Shown here: positions 16,965 through 25,699 of the stretch, one piece after another
Layout of the letters: every line of letters starts with the position of its first letter
Numbering within the stretch: the first letter of the stretch is position 1
From: an uncultured Eubacterium sp.
GTDB taxonomy: Bacteria; Bacillota; Clostridia; Lachnospirales; Lachnospiraceae
DNA length: 50,509 nt
Reading direction: 5' to 3'
NCBI GenBank assembly: GCA_910584875.1
Contig: CAJUDA010000014.1
Coordinates: forward strand, 29,716-80,224
The notes under the pieces: generated by a model
The model's database searches: none
What the model was told of the DNA's origin: nothing
The model's input: the letters and a program-made list of their open reading frames with translations, nothing else
Made by a program: the position numbers and the translations under genes

Positions 16965-18818
16965 TTATGAAAACCTCTCAAGAACCCAGTCTGTATCTGC
17001 TGTCGTCTTCAGTGTCTCAAGAACCTCTTCATCCTCCAGCATATCACAGATCTTTGCGAGCAGGTCAAGGTGCTCATCGCCGATCCCGGCGATGCCAAAT
17101 ACCAGCTGTGCCTTCTCATCACCGAAATCCACACCCTCCGGGTACTGCAGAAGGACGATCCCTGTCTTTTTCACCGTGCCCTTCGCCTGCGTCGTACCAT
17201 GCGGGATCGCGACACCCATACCCATGTAGGTAGTCGTCAGCTTTTCACGTTCCTGCATGGCGTCCACATAAGATGGATCGACATAACCGAGCTTCGCCAA
17301 CAGTTCACCTGCCGCCTGTATCGCCTCTTCTTTTGAAACCGGTCTCTGGTTCAGGCGGATACCTTCAGCCGTGATCACTTGTTTCCGGTCATTTTTGTTG
17401 TCAGTAACCGGGACCTGCTGTCCGGGAGCGTCACCTGTCTCTTCCTCCGCCAGTCTGTCATAAAGCAGATCCAGGTTAGGGTCGCTCAGGAAATTGCCGA
17501 TCGTGATGATCTGTGCCTGCGGTGCAGATTTCTTTGCCCTGTCGACTAACGTCACCTGTACAACTGCAATGTTACAATCTGCCGGAATATTATCGACAGA
17601 AGTATTGGCCACTGTGATATCCGGGCGGATCTCCTGGATCCGTTTTCTAAATTTCGTCGCTCCCATTGCTGAAGATCCCATACCGGCATCACAGGCAAAG
17701 ATGATCTTCTTTACTCCGGTCACACTGCCGATTTCTGCCGGTACAGCCTGCCCTTTTGCCTCTGCCTTTCTCGCCGCCATCTCACTCTGGGCAGCCTCCA
17801 GACTCTTACTGCCAGCCATCTTTACGATCGGTGCAGCGATAAAGAAAGAGATTGCCGCCGCCAGTGCGACACCTACGATCACTTTCCACATATCCGGTCC
17901 CGGCGTCATCATCAGATAGGCGATGATGGACCCCGGTGAAGCCGGTCCACGCAGCCCGCAGCCGGTCATGTTAAACCAGAAAATTGCCGCCATGTTGCCG
18001 ATGATCGGTGCGATAATGACCAGCGGATTCATCAGTACATAAGGGAAATAGATCTCGTGGATTCCCCCGAAAAGATGTATGATCACAGCGCCCGGCGCAG
18101 ACTGTCTCGTTACCTTATCTTTGCAACAGAACATATAAGCAAGCAGCACACCAAGCCCCGGACCCGGATTTGCCTCCAGCATGTACATGATCGATTTGCC
18201 AAGCTCCTCCGCCTGACCGGTGGCGATCGGCGTAAATACCCCGTGATTGATGGCATTATTCAGGAACAATACCTTCGCCGGCTCGATAAAGATCGAGACA
18301 AGGGGAAGCAGTCCGTGGTTTACCAGGACATTCACCCCGGCCGTCAGTACGGCGAGGATTCCACTCATAAGCGGTCCGATCGCGATATAGCTTAACAGTG
18401 CCAGTACAAGACCGAATATCCCGACAGAGAAGTTATTGATCAGCATCTCAAAGCCTGCCGGCATATGCCCTTCCATCAGCTCATCAAACTTTTTAATACA
18501 AAAACCACTGAGAGGACCGACCAGCATCGCTGCCATGAGCATCGTGATCTCTGTGTTGCTCATGATGGCCCCGATCACGGCGATCGCCGCCACAACCCGT
18601 CCTCTGTCACCGCCTACCATTTTCCCGCCGGTAGCAGCGATCAGTACCGGGATCAGATAGGTCAGCATCGGAGATACCATGGAACTGAAATTTTTGTTTG
18701 GTATCCATCCGGTATCAATAAACAGTGCTGCCAGAAAACCAAAAGCGATCAGCGCACCGATATTCGGCATCACCATTGCCGATAAAAACTTACCAAATTG
18801 TTGTACCTTATTTTTCAC
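16965..18818 (-). CDS. mtlA: PTS EIICBA, mannitol (MtlA) type
   Basis: A 617-residue permease that imports and phosphorylates its sugar. Domains run C-B-A as in E. coli MtlA. EIIC (about 1-335) contains FLSAMVMPNIGALIAFG, GGKMVGGDRGRVV, FLNNAINHGVFTPI and GGIHEIYFPYVLMNP, close to MtlA throughout. EIIB has phospho-Cys376 in ACDAGMGSSAMGA. EIIA has phospho-His540 in VAIPHGTTQAKG. The start is GTG 18818: AAGGAGG lies 7 bases upstream, whereas the longer frame to 18881 has no ribosome site and adds a non-conserved tail. Mannitol is the best substrate guess; other hexitols or L-sorbose are possible because of the SorE-like partner. Confidence 0.9.
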   Translation of the reverse strand: MKNKVQQFGKFLSAMVMPNIGALIAFGFLAALFIDTGWIPNKNFSSMVSPMLTYLIPVLIAATGGKMVGGDRGRVVAAIAVIGAIMSNTEITMLMAAMLVGPLSGFCIKKFDELMEGHMPAGFEMLINNFSVGIFGLVLALLSYIAIGPLMSGILAVLTAGVNVLVNHGLLPLVSIFIEPAKVLFLNNAINHGVFTPIATGQAEELGKSIMYMLEANPGPGLGVLLAYMFCCKDKVTRQSAPGAVIIHLFGGIHEIYFPYVLMNPLVIIAPIIGNMAAIFWFNMTGCGLRGPASPGSIIAYLMMTPGPDMWKVIVGVALAAAISFFIAAPIVKMAGSKSLEAAQSEMAARKAEAKGQAVPAEIGSVTGVKKIIFACDAGMGSSAMGATKFRKRIQEIRPDITVANTSVDNIPADCNIAVVQVTLVDRAKKSAPQAQIITIGNFLSDPNLDLLYDRLAEEETGDAPGQQVPVTDNKNDRKQVITAEGIRLNQRPVSKEEAIQAAGELLAKLGYVDPSYVDAMQEREKLTTTYMGMGVAIPHGTTQAKGTVKKTGIVLLQYPEGVDFGDEKAQLVFGIAGIGDEHLDLLAKICDMLEDEEVLETLKTTADTDWVLERFS

Positions 18819-18888
18819 AGTATGACCTCCTTCCATACAGGAAACGCTGTATGCTTCAAAGGAAATCACTGCAGAAAACAACCCGCAT

Positions 18889-19650
18889 TCAGAGAACCTC
18901 TACATTATGGTTTCTGCATTCGATCAGAAATTCTTCAGGCAGTCGTCCATCCGAGACTACAATATCCACGTCCTCCAGTCCACAGATGGAATATGTCCCC
19001 TTTGCACCTGTCTTGGATGAATCCATCAGTACGATAACCTGATCCGCCTGCCCGATCGCCGTTCGTTTCAGGATCGCCTCTTCCTTGTTGCCGCAAGTGA
19101 ACCCGGTCTGGTGTTCATAATTCATAACGCCCAGAAAGGTCTGATGAAAATTCACCAATTCCAGTTCCTTCACAACAGATGTACCATAGACGCTGATACT
19201 GTAGCGATTCAGTTTGCCGCCAGGGATCAGCACGGTTGGTTCGGAAAGATTTGCCAGCTCAGTCGCACAGCTCAGACCTGTCGTATAGATCAGATTTGAC
19301 TGATTGGGAAACCGGTGTGCCAGTGCTGTCGTCGTGCTGCCGGAATCCAGAAAAAGAGCCGTGTCCGGCTTGATCAGCTGAACTGCCTTCCCGGCGATCG
19401 TTTCCTTCTCCTCCAGATTGCGTACCGCCCTCCTGTTGAGATAGTCATCGGTCCCGATCACAAGTTCAACGGATTTGGCGCCTCCGTGTATCCTTACAAT
19501 CTTTTTTTCCTGATCCAGAACTTTTAGATCTGTCCGAAGCGTCATTTCTGAAACCTGTGGAAAATTTTCCCTGATCTGTACAAAACGCACATAACCATTC
19601 TGATTCACCAGATCTACGATTTGTTTTCTGCGTGTATCCATTGAATCCAT
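18889..19650 (-). CDS. DeoR-family sugar-phosphate-responsive repressor
   Basis: 253 residues. N-terminal DeoR winged helix-turn-helix (RRKQIVDLVNQNGYVRFVQI, then SEMTLRTDLKVLDQEKKIVRIHGG), followed by the DeoR C-terminal sensor domain with LFLDSGSTTTALAH and the phosphate-binding pattern of the family. The ATG at 19650 has GGAGGG 7 bases upstream. It is the second gene of the operon and most likely represses it by binding the three TGTTTCAAAA-type boxes around the promoter at 21096-21124. The inducer is probably a pathway phosphate such as fructose-1-P (inference). Confidence 0.92.
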   Translation of the reverse strand: MDSMDTRRKQIVDLVNQNGYVRFVQIRENFPQVSEMTLRTDLKVLDQEKKIVRIHGGAKSVELVIGTDDYLNRRAVRNLEEKETIAGKAVQLIKPDTALFLDSGSTTTALAHRFPNQSNLIYTTGLSCATELANLSEPTVLIPGGKLNRYSISVYGTSVVKELELVNFHQTFLGVMNYEHQTGFTCGNKEEAILKRTAIGQADQVIVLMDSSKTGAKGTYSICGLEDVDIVVSDGRLPEEFLIECRNHNVEVL

Positions 19651-19700
19651 AAATTCTCCCTCCTCACCTGTATCTGCGGGAAAGAGAATACCAGCCGTTT

Positions 19701-20969
19701 CTATTTACCCACAAAATTTTCTAATAAATATTCTTCCGCTTCCGGACACCACAGGCCCTTATGCTCCTCTACGATATCTGCCAGTCCAGCATAACGCTGA
19801 TCCTCTCGTTCTTCTCCTGCCTTGCGCAGATCTTCCAGAGCAGTCAGGGGCATGGTGAGATGCGTATAGATCAGTTTCTTGCCACCAGGGATCTTTGGCA
19901 GGTTCAGAGTCGTCTCTGCCACCGCATCCAGTCCGCCGATATGCGTCACCATAACAGCCGGATCGATCCGTTTCGCTGCTGTCAGCTCCAGAGATTCAAT
20001 CATATCCGCCGTATTGCCTCCCGTCGTCCCCATTACATGAGTAGAATTATAGTGAACGTCATAAAAATTCATGGAAGCACTAAACTTATTGTCCGTCGGT
20101 CCGGCAAAGAAATTCAGACAGCCGTCCCTGCCAAGAATATCGCTGGACTGTTTCACGACCGCCGCTACCGGCGCATAACAAAGCACATCATCGTATCCGG
20201 TCCCGCCGGATCTGGCAAGCAGCTCTGCTACCGGATCGTCATAATCACCCGTATTGACAAAATGAAGTTCGATCCCCTCTTTGGCATAATCTGCCACCGG
20301 GAACAGCTCCTCTGCCCGGTCCAGCCGTTCCTGATTGAGATCGGTCACGACAACCATGGACGGCCGCACATCACGATGCAGCGCATACGTCAGGGCACCC
20401 AGTCCCATCGGACCGGCACCTGCCATGATCGCAAGCTTACCATTCTCTTTAATGCCCATCTGATGTTCATATACACCCATCTGGGTATGATAGGCAGCAT
20501 TAAACGCCCCAATGCTGCACGACATTGGCTCAGCCAGGGATGCTTCATAGTAGGCACGTCCTTTGTACTCCAGCAGGCAGCCAAGCTCCATTACCTCTGC
20601 CGGGATCACGCAGTAGGTCGTATCTCCGCCGAAAAATTCATACGAGTACCCCGGACTCCACATCGTACCTTTGTAGTTGAGCGCCGGCTGCAGCGTAAAT
20701 TTCATGCCAGGTTTAAATTTCTCCTGATGGTTTTTTCCTACTTTTACAATGTCTCCGGCAAATTCGTGTCCCATAATGGCAGGATGCTCTGCCACATCGT
20801 CATGTACCCGTTTGTGCTCTGTTCCCAGTATCGCACATTTGTAAGTCGACATGCAGATACTGTCCGATACAACCTTTACCAGAATTTCGTCATCTGTAAT
20901 CTCCGGAAGTTCAAATTCTTCCAGTCTCAGGTCATTGGCAGCATGCAGTCTTACTCCTTTTGCTTTCAT
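19701..20969 (-). CDS. zinc-type dehydrogenase of the L-sorbose-1-phosphate reductase (SorE) type
   Basis: A 422-residue medium-chain dehydrogenase/reductase. Cys39 (SDSICMSTYK) and the GHEF histidine (His68) with Glu69 form the catalytic zinc site; the AGAGPMGLGAL motif binds NAD(P). The structural four-cysteine zinc loop is absent, as in SorE. Stretches such as LQPALNYKG, SLAEPMSCSIGAF, FYDVHYNSTHVMGTTGGN and LPKIPGGKKLIYTH match SorE as I remember it. SorE interconverts a C2 ketone next to C1-phosphate and the alcohol; on mannitol-1-P that chemistry would give fructose-1-P, the substrate of the kinase in the same operon. First gene of the operon, RBS AAAGGAGC. Confidence 0.85.
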   Translation of the reverse strand: MKAKGVRLHAANDLRLEEFELPEITDDEILVKVVSDSICMSTYKCAILGTEHKRVHDDVAEHPAIMGHEFAGDIVKVGKNHQEKFKPGMKFTLQPALNYKGTMWSPGYSYEFFGGDTTYCVIPAEVMELGCLLEYKGRAYYEASLAEPMSCSIGAFNAAYHTQMGVYEHQMGIKENGKLAIMAGAGPMGLGALTYALHRDVRPSMVVVTDLNQERLDRAEELFPVADYAKEGIELHFVNTGDYDDPVAELLARSGGTGYDDVLCYAPVAAVVKQSSDILGRDGCLNFFAGPTDNKFSASMNFYDVHYNSTHVMGTTGGNTADMIESLELTAAKRIDPAVMVTHIGGLDAVAETTLNLPKIPGGKKLIYTHLTMPLTALEDLRKAGEEREDQRYAGLADIVEEHKGLWCPEAEEYLLENFVGK

Positions 20970-21053
20970 AGATCAATGCTCCTTTCTTTATTGTAATCCT
21001 GTCTTCCTGCTTTTGCAACAACAATTTTTGGTAAAATATTCTATAAGTATTTT

Positions 21054-21138
21054 TGTTTCAAAAACTACAATTGTTGTTTCAAAATCTTTAATGTTATTAT
21101 ATTCCGTTTTTATCGGGATGTCAACTGTTATTTCAAAA
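21054..21138 (-). promoter_or_regulatory. three operator boxes, probable DeoR-regulator sites
   Basis: Plus-strand TGTTTCAAAA occurs at 21054-21063 and 21075-21084, and TATTTCAAAA at 21129-21138. Starts are 21 bp and 54 bp apart, close to two and five helical turns. The third box lies just upstream of the -35 and the first two just downstream of the -10, so bound repressor would flank RNA polymerase. Assignment to the DeoR protein encoded in the operon is inference. Confidence 0.65.
21096..21124 (-). promoter_or_regulatory. perfect-consensus sigma-A promoter of the PTS operon
   Basis: Minus strand TTGACA (21124-21119), 17-bp spacer, TATAAT (21101-21096), leaving a leader of about 120 bases to the dehydrogenase ATG. 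The gene-free stretch 20970-21300 holds this promoter, its operators and the terminator at 21242-21280. Confidence 0.9.
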
Positions 21139-21241
21139 ATTTTTACTTTGCTAATCTTTCTATATGATTATTGCAAACACCTTTCTTTTTATTCATGTAT
21201 TACAAATATTAAAAATGGCTGGCTGAGAATCGCAGTCAGCT

Positions 21242-21280
21242 AAAAAAACACGAGAGAACTAAAGTCCTTTCGTGTTTTTC
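21242..21280 (-). terminator. terminator of the RND-to-recU gene run
   Basis: AAAAACACGA (21244-21253) pairs with TCGTGTTTTT (21270-21279); minus-strand reading continues with a T run. It is about 20 bp after the recU stop. Confidence 0.8.
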
Positions 21281-21300
21281 GCGCTGTTGAGCTATATTTC

Positions 21301-21834
21301 TTATCTCCGGTCCATATCCATCTGGATCTGTTCCAGATAATGGACAAAGGTACCAGAATATGTGGATATTTCAAAAGCAGGATCCAGTTCTGCCAGTTTG
21401 AAATTCTTTGGTCCTCCTGCCTGCATGCGGTCCCAGAACCTCTTCAGGTCAGCAAAGGGCAGGTACATATATTTTTCCTGTGCCTTAAAGTAGATCAAAA
21501 GGAAAGCGATACCATCCTGTGCCTCAAAATCTGACATAAACGTCATCTGGTGTTCATGGACATTATTGCTCAGGGCGAAAGTCCCGGTAGCGCATTCTTT
21601 GGCATCAAAGCAGACCGGTATTCCCTGTACCACACCAATATAGTCTACCGTACTCTTCTGGTCAAAATATGCCAGTGTGATATGGCGGGTTTCTTTATCG
21701 ATCTTTAAAGGCTTGATCGGCGTCGGTATCTTCTGGACGAGCGCCAGCTTCTGCATCCGGTATTTCTCATTGGTCATATTGACGATCTCTTCCAGAAAGG
21801 ATCCACGAAGCCCCCGCGAATTCCATGTGCCCAT
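21301..21834 (-). CDS. recU: Holliday junction resolvase RecU
   Basis: A 177-residue nuclease that resolves four-way DNA junctions in recombination repair and chromosome segregation in Firmicutes. Marks: MGTWNSRGLRGSFLEE near the N-terminus, DQKSTVDYIGV and CFDAKEC (acidic catalytic residues with Lys), and the HEHQ segment. RBS GGAGG. Usual RecU partners such as ponA are not adjacent; here it ends a run of seven leftward genes. Confidence 0.95.
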   Translation of the reverse strand: MGTWNSRGLRGSFLEEIVNMTNEKYRMQKLALVQKIPTPIKPLKIDKETRHITLAYFDQKSTVDYIGVVQGIPVCFDAKECATGTFALSNNVHEHQMTFMSDFEAQDGIAFLLIYFKAQEKYMYLPFADLKRFWDRMQAGGPKNFKLAELDPAFEISTYSGTFVHYLEQIQMDMDRR

Positions 21835-21851
21835 CTCTACCTCCTGCTGTG

Positions 21852-22406
21852 TTATGCCAATGGCTGGTAAACGATCTTCGACCGGATCTCTTCCATCTTC
21901 TCCCTGCCGGCAAGGATCTCCAGAAGCTTCAGGGCAAATTCCATCGCTGTGCCAAGCCCGCGGCTCGTCACAATATTGCCGTCAACCACCACCGGGTCAC
22001 GGGATACCTCTGCTCCGATAAGATTCACCTCGTGTTCTGGAAAGCTGCACGCCCTTCTGCCCTCCAGCAGTCCATATTTCCCCAAAACTCCCGGAGCGGC
22101 GCAGATCGCTGACACAATCTTTCCTGCCTCATTCATGGCAAGCACTGCTTTTTTCACAGCCTCACTCTCGCCGAGATGTGTCGTCCCCGGCATCCCTCCC
22201 GGCAGGATAATGGCATCATACGATAACAGATCCACTTCCCCTAACACGGCATCCATGCCGACACGGACTCCATGTGAGCTGGTCACCGTCTCCTCCTCTG
22301 TGATAGAAGCCATCGTGACGGTGACTCCGGCACGGCGCAGAATATCCACCACCATCAATGCTTCTACCGTTTCAAATCCCTGTGCAAATAACATAACTGC
22401 TTTCAT
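21852..22406 (-). CDS. DJ-1/PfpI family protein
   Basis: 184 residues. The nucleophile-elbow cysteine is in SAICAAPGVLG and the conserved acid near the N-terminus is in FAQGFETVEAL. ILPGGMPGTTHL is typical of the DJ-1/ThiJ branch. Possible roles are protein/nucleotide deglycation or a chaperone-like stress function; the exact activity is not settled for this branch. It starts 6 bp after the pseudouridine synthase gene and lies 17 bp from recU. Confidence 0.92.
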   Translation of the reverse strand: MKAVMLFAQGFETVEALMVVDILRRAGVTVTMASITEEETVTSSHGVRVGMDAVLGEVDLLSYDAIILPGGMPGTTHLGESEAVKKAVLAMNEAGKIVSAICAAPGVLGKYGLLEGRRACSFPEHEVNLIGAEVSRDPVVVDGNIVTSRGLGTAMEFALKLLEILAGREKMEEIRSKIVYQPLA

Positions 22407-22412
22407 CTGATA

Positions 22413-23360
22413 CTACCTCCGTCCAAATAATTTGTTTTTTATTTTTTCAAACGCTGGTGGGAGAGACGCCTCAAAGCATCTGCCTCCCACCCCGTCAAAA
22501 GGCTCTTCCAGCTCAGGGAAATGGATCTCACTGGAATGAAGAAAATAACCGGATACCCCCGGGTATCTTTCCCCTCCATATTTCGTATCCCCGAGCAGCG
22601 GATGCCCGATACTGCCCAGATGACTGCGGATCTGATGCGTCCTGCCTGTTATGAGCCGCACTTTCAGAAGCGTGTACATTCCGTTATCCGCCAACGGTTC
22701 ATAACCTGTCTCAATATATGAACGTCCTTCACCGTCATCCGGATAAACGGTCACCTGGTTCGTTTTTTCATCCTTTATAAGATATCCACGGATCACCTGT
22801 GGCTGTTTCATCACGCCTTCCACAATAGCAAGATAATATTTTTCCAACGCTCTTCTTTTTAAGAGTTCAGACATCTTCTGCAGGCCGGCAAGACTTTTGC
22901 CGGCAATGATGATCCCGCTTGTGTTGCGGTCCAGCCGATTACAGATTCCCGGCACAAATGTCCCGCCCGGCTGCCACTCTCCCTTTTCCTGCAGATAGCC
23001 GAGAACATACTCGACAAGACTGATATCATCTCTTTTTGCCTTCTGCGAGAGCAGCCCTGCCGGCTTGTCCAGCAAAAGCACATGCTCATCTTCATATATA
23101 ATCTTCAGATCCATCTGCGGATAGATCTGCTGTACCGCCTCTCCACGGAATTTCTGTACCGTTTCCTCAGACAGATACAATGCCACTCTGTCCCCTGTGG
23201 CAAGGATCTCCCTGCCCTCAGCACGTCTGCCGTTTACTTTGATATTTTTCTTGCGGAGCATTTTGTATAGAAACCCTTTAGGAGCCTCCCGCATATATTT
23301 CTGCAGATACTTGTCCAGCCGCTGCCCGCTGTCATTCTGCCCAATCTCTATTTCTCTCAT
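22413..23360 (-). CDS. RluA-family pseudouridine synthase
   Basis: 315 residues. N-terminal S4 RNA-binding domain (about 13-60, SGQRLDKYLQKY ... KNIKVNGRRA) and the catalytic domain with the signature RLDRNTSGIIIAGKS, whose Asp attacks uridine; TGRTHQIRSHL follows. It converts specific uridines in rRNA (or tRNA) to pseudouridine. RluC/RluD type; the target position cannot be read from the sequence. The RBS overlaps the end of the upstream gene. Confidence 0.94.
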   Translation of the reverse strand: MREIEIGQNDSGQRLDKYLQKYMREAPKGFLYKMLRKKNIKVNGRRAEGREILATGDRVALYLSEETVQKFRGEAVQQIYPQMDLKIIYEDEHVLLLDKPAGLLSQKAKRDDISLVEYVLGYLQEKGEWQPGGTFVPGICNRLDRNTSGIIIAGKSLAGLQKMSELLKRRALEKYYLAIVEGVMKQPQVIRGYLIKDEKTNQVTVYPDDGEGRSYIETGYEPLADNGMYTLLKVRLITGRTHQIRSHLGSIGHPLLGDTKYGGERYPGVSGYFLHSSEIHFPELEEPFDGVGGRCFEASLPPAFEKIKNKLFGRR

Positions 23361-23370
23361 AAAAGCCTTT

Positions 23371-23925
23371 CTATACCGCCAGTGAATGCAGGTATTCCCT
23401 GACCTTCTCTGTCCGCTCCTCTTCTGCCTCCACCTGCGTCAGCCTGTCCAGATGCCGGAGCATCTCCTCATCACTGTCAAACACCTTTGTATGAAACTCC
23501 GACGCCGCCTTATGGACACTGTCCGCCAGATATTTTTTCATATAATCCACGTCCTGGCGGGAAGACGCCGTCACCCCGAGGACATTGCCGTTTTTGATCA
23601 GAAGAAAGTCCAGATGCATGATCTTTTCCGATGATGTAAAGACATAATCTGTAAACAGGATCCCTCCGCCTGAAGCCTGGGATACCTTTTCATATCGATC
23701 CCTGTCCACACCCTTTCTCGGCACCATCACCACCAGAGCCACGACGCGTTTCGCTGCCGGAAGTACCATCAGTACAGCGATCACCGTAAATATATTTGCC
23801 CTGGTCTTCGTCAGCAGATATCCGCAGACAAAGATCGCGATCCCGATCAGCACAAAAACAAACAGCCAGATCATATTAATTTTTTTCTGATTCCTGATAT
23901 AACCGTACTCACACTTATCAACCAT
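23371..23925 (-). CDS. conserved membrane protein of unknown function
   Basis: 184 residues from ATG 23925 (AAAGGAG upstream; the longer TTG form is less likely). Two N-terminal transmembrane segments (about 17-37 and 43-63: IWLFVFVLIGIAIFVCGYLL; IFTVIAVLMVLPAAKRVVAL) are followed by a cytosolic domain of about 120 residues with FTDYVFTSSEKIMHLDFLLIKNG and a charged C-terminal helix. I do not recognise it by function. It lies in the gene run between the M23 peptidase and the pseudouridine synthase. Confidence 0.75.
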   Translation of the reverse strand: MVDKCEYGYIRNQKKINMIWLFVFVLIGIAIFVCGYLLTKTRANIFTVIAVLMVLPAAKRVVALVVMVPRKGVDRDRYEKVSQASGGGILFTDYVFTSSEKIMHLDFLLIKNGNVLGVTASSRQDVDYMKKYLADSVHKAASEFHTKVFDSDEEMLRHLDRLTQVEAEEERTEKVREYLHSLAV

Positions 23926-24035
23926 CCTGTATACGCTCCTTTCCAATCCGACAGCACGGATAAGTCCAGAACTATTGTATCACAAAAGAACAGGTATGTA
24001 AATCTATCCTGCCACAGTATCAGGGCAATCGCTTA

Positions 24036-24863
24036 CTAATCTGCTGCCAGGGCATTCCGGGGATGCTCCAGATATCTCAGAATCTGATACGGGTTCACAC
24101 TGACTTCCTTCCCCTGCAGTATCATATAGATCCCGAAATGGAGGTGCACAGCAAATTTCCCTCTGGTCCCTTCTTCCCCATACCCGGTATCTCCCATATA
24201 ACCAATAACCTGCCCTGCCTTCACCTCTGTTCCCTCTTCGATCCCTTCCGCATAGTGGTCCAGATGGGCATAATAGAAATAGGAGCCATGCGGCGCACGG
24301 ATCCCCAGACGGTATCCGCCCAGTTTCAGCCACCCCTTCTTTTCTACTATACCATCACTGGTACTGACCACAGCAAAATATCCCCGTTCCTTCCGGGACG
24401 GCATAATATCTGTTCCCTCGTGATGCCGCTCTCCCCCGTAGGAACGCGCTCCTCCCCAGGAATCCTCAAAGCTCAGTGCCTCTCCACCCGTCGTATCCGG
24501 CTGTACCGGAAAACACTGTACATCTGCGAGAACGGTTTCAAATGCTTTTCTGTATGGTTCCGTCTGTTCTGTCTTTATAAGGATATGAAACCAGGACAGC
24601 CAGGGACAATGCCCGCTCTCCCTGTTCAGACTTCCCTTATGATAAAGAAAGTCCTCAGCAAGCTGCCCATAGCTGTCCTGCTCCGCCAGATACTCCGCCG
24701 AAATATCAAACCGCCGGAACTTCTGCTGCCCCTCCTCCGAAGAAAGGTCTGGCAGATTCCGGATATCCAGTGAGTGTTCCAGAAAGCCGGATAATATCCC
24801 TACACTGATAAATAATAAAATTGAGAAAATGACATACAGAACTGTTTTTTTACGAATGTGCAT
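24036..24863 (-). CDS. M23-family metallopeptidase, membrane-anchored
   Basis: 275 residues from ATG 24863 (GGAGGG 6 bases upstream). One transmembrane segment near the N-terminus (TVLYVIFSILLFISVGILSG), then an extracellular LytM/M23 domain. Zinc ligands: His and Asp in HHEGTDIM and the HLHFG motif (H-x-H), with YYAHLDHY and GQVIGYMGDTGYG between. The family cuts or regulates cutting of peptidoglycan cross-bridges; in sporulating bacteria such proteins also act in engulfment. A strong hairpin covers its translation start. Confidence 0.9.
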   Translation of the reverse strand: MHIRKKTVLYVIFSILLFISVGILSGFLEHSLDIRNLPDLSSEEGQQKFRRFDISAEYLAEQDSYGQLAEDFLYHKGSLNRESGHCPWLSWFHILIKTEQTEPYRKAFETVLADVQCFPVQPDTTGGEALSFEDSWGGARSYGGERHHEGTDIMPSRKERGYFAVVSTSDGIVEKKGWLKLGGYRLGIRAPHGSYFYYAHLDHYAEGIEEGTEVKAGQVIGYMGDTGYGEEGTRGKFAVHLHFGIYMILQGKEVSVNPYQILRYLEHPRNALAAD

Positions 24864-24895
24864 ACGAATCCCTCCAAGGAAGGGTATGCACATTC
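24854..24895 (-). promoter_or_regulatory. hairpin enclosing the RBS and start codon of the M23 gene
   Basis: GAATGTGCATA (24854-24864) pairs perfectly with TATGCACATTC (24885-24895). On the minus-strand mRNA the ATG lies inside the stem, and the Shine-Dalgarno GGAGGG lies in the loop where it can also pair with CCCTTCC. The structure should lower translation unless it is opened. Confidence 0.6.
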
Positions 24896-24916
24896 ATCCA
24901 TAAAAATACCCGGATT

Positions 24917-25699
24917 TTAAAACGGCATCGCCAGCAGTTCATAGCTCCGGTCGATCATCGCCTGGCTGCCGGAAGAATTCTGGATCGTGACAATCCCCGT
25001 CCTGTTTTCCTCCCGGAGAAGCCCTTTCACTTTCAGACGCCGTTTCAGTTCCATAGACGTACCAAGACTCCCGTCAATGAGCCGGATCGGTCTGTCCCCC
25101 AGAAATTCCATCAGATGAGGGCGAAGGAAGGGATAATGTGTACAGCCAAGTACGATGGTTTCTGTGTCGTCTGTCATATATGGCAGCAGATTTTCCCTGA
25201 AATAAGTATCCAGCTGTTCTCCGTCAAATCTGCCCTGCTCCACAAATTCCATCAGTCCGCCGCACGGTACAGAGACGATATCTGCCTGGTCCCGGTACTG
25301 TTCTAAAAGTAAATGATATTTTTCCTGTGCGATCGTCATCGGTGTAGCCATCACAAGGATCCTCCCCCCGTGACTGGATACGACGGCCGGCTTCACCGCC
25401 GGCTCGATCCCCACGATGGGAAGATCCGGATACATGCCGCGAAGCAGGCGCACCGCAGCACTGGTCGCCGTATTGCAGGCAACCGCCAGTCCTTTGATAC
25501 CCTGCTTCATCAAATTTTCGACAACAGCGAAAGTCAGATCCCGGATCACACTCTGCTCCTTTGTTCCATAAGGGGCATGGAGTGAATCACCAAAATAGAT
25601 AAAATCTTCCGCCGGCATGATCCGGATGGCTTCGCGGAGAACACTCAGCCCGCCAAGCCCCGAATCCATAAACCCAATCGGTAACTCCTTACTCATCAT
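24917..25699 (-). CDS. murI: glutamate racemase
   Basis: A 260-residue cytosolic enzyme making D-glutamate for peptidoglycan. The two catalytic cysteines are visible in AVACNTATSA and VLGCTHYPFLRP; the N-terminal GFMDSGLGGLSVL and FGDSLHAPYGTK motifs complete the family signature. Its start overlaps the end of the RND gene by 11 bp, so translation is coupled. Confidence 0.97.
   Translation of the reverse strand: MMSKELPIGFMDSGLGGLSVLREAIRIMPAEDFIYFGDSLHAPYGTKEQSVIRDLTFAVVENLMKQGIKGLAVACNTATSAAVRLLRGMYPDLPIVGIEPAVKPAVVSSHGGRILVMATPMTIAQEKYHLLLEQYRDQADIVSVPCGGLMEFVEQGRFDGEQLDTYFRENLLPYMTDDTETIVLGCTHYPFLRPHLMEFLGDRPIRLIDGSLGTSMELKRRLKVKGLLREENRTGIVTIQNSSGSQAMIDRSYELLAMPF

Noticed and set aside
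16965..18818. Fructose-specific PTS assignment for the EIICBA
   Set aside because: The neighbouring 1-phosphofructokinase suggests it, but the domain order C-B-A and the EIIC, EIIB and EIIA motifs follow MtlA, not FruA.
19761..20996. 411-codon plus-strand ORF opposite the SorE-like gene
   Set aside because: It is the antisense shadow of a conserved dehydrogenase, has no RBS and no recognisable domain; the minus-strand gene has clear motifs and operon context.
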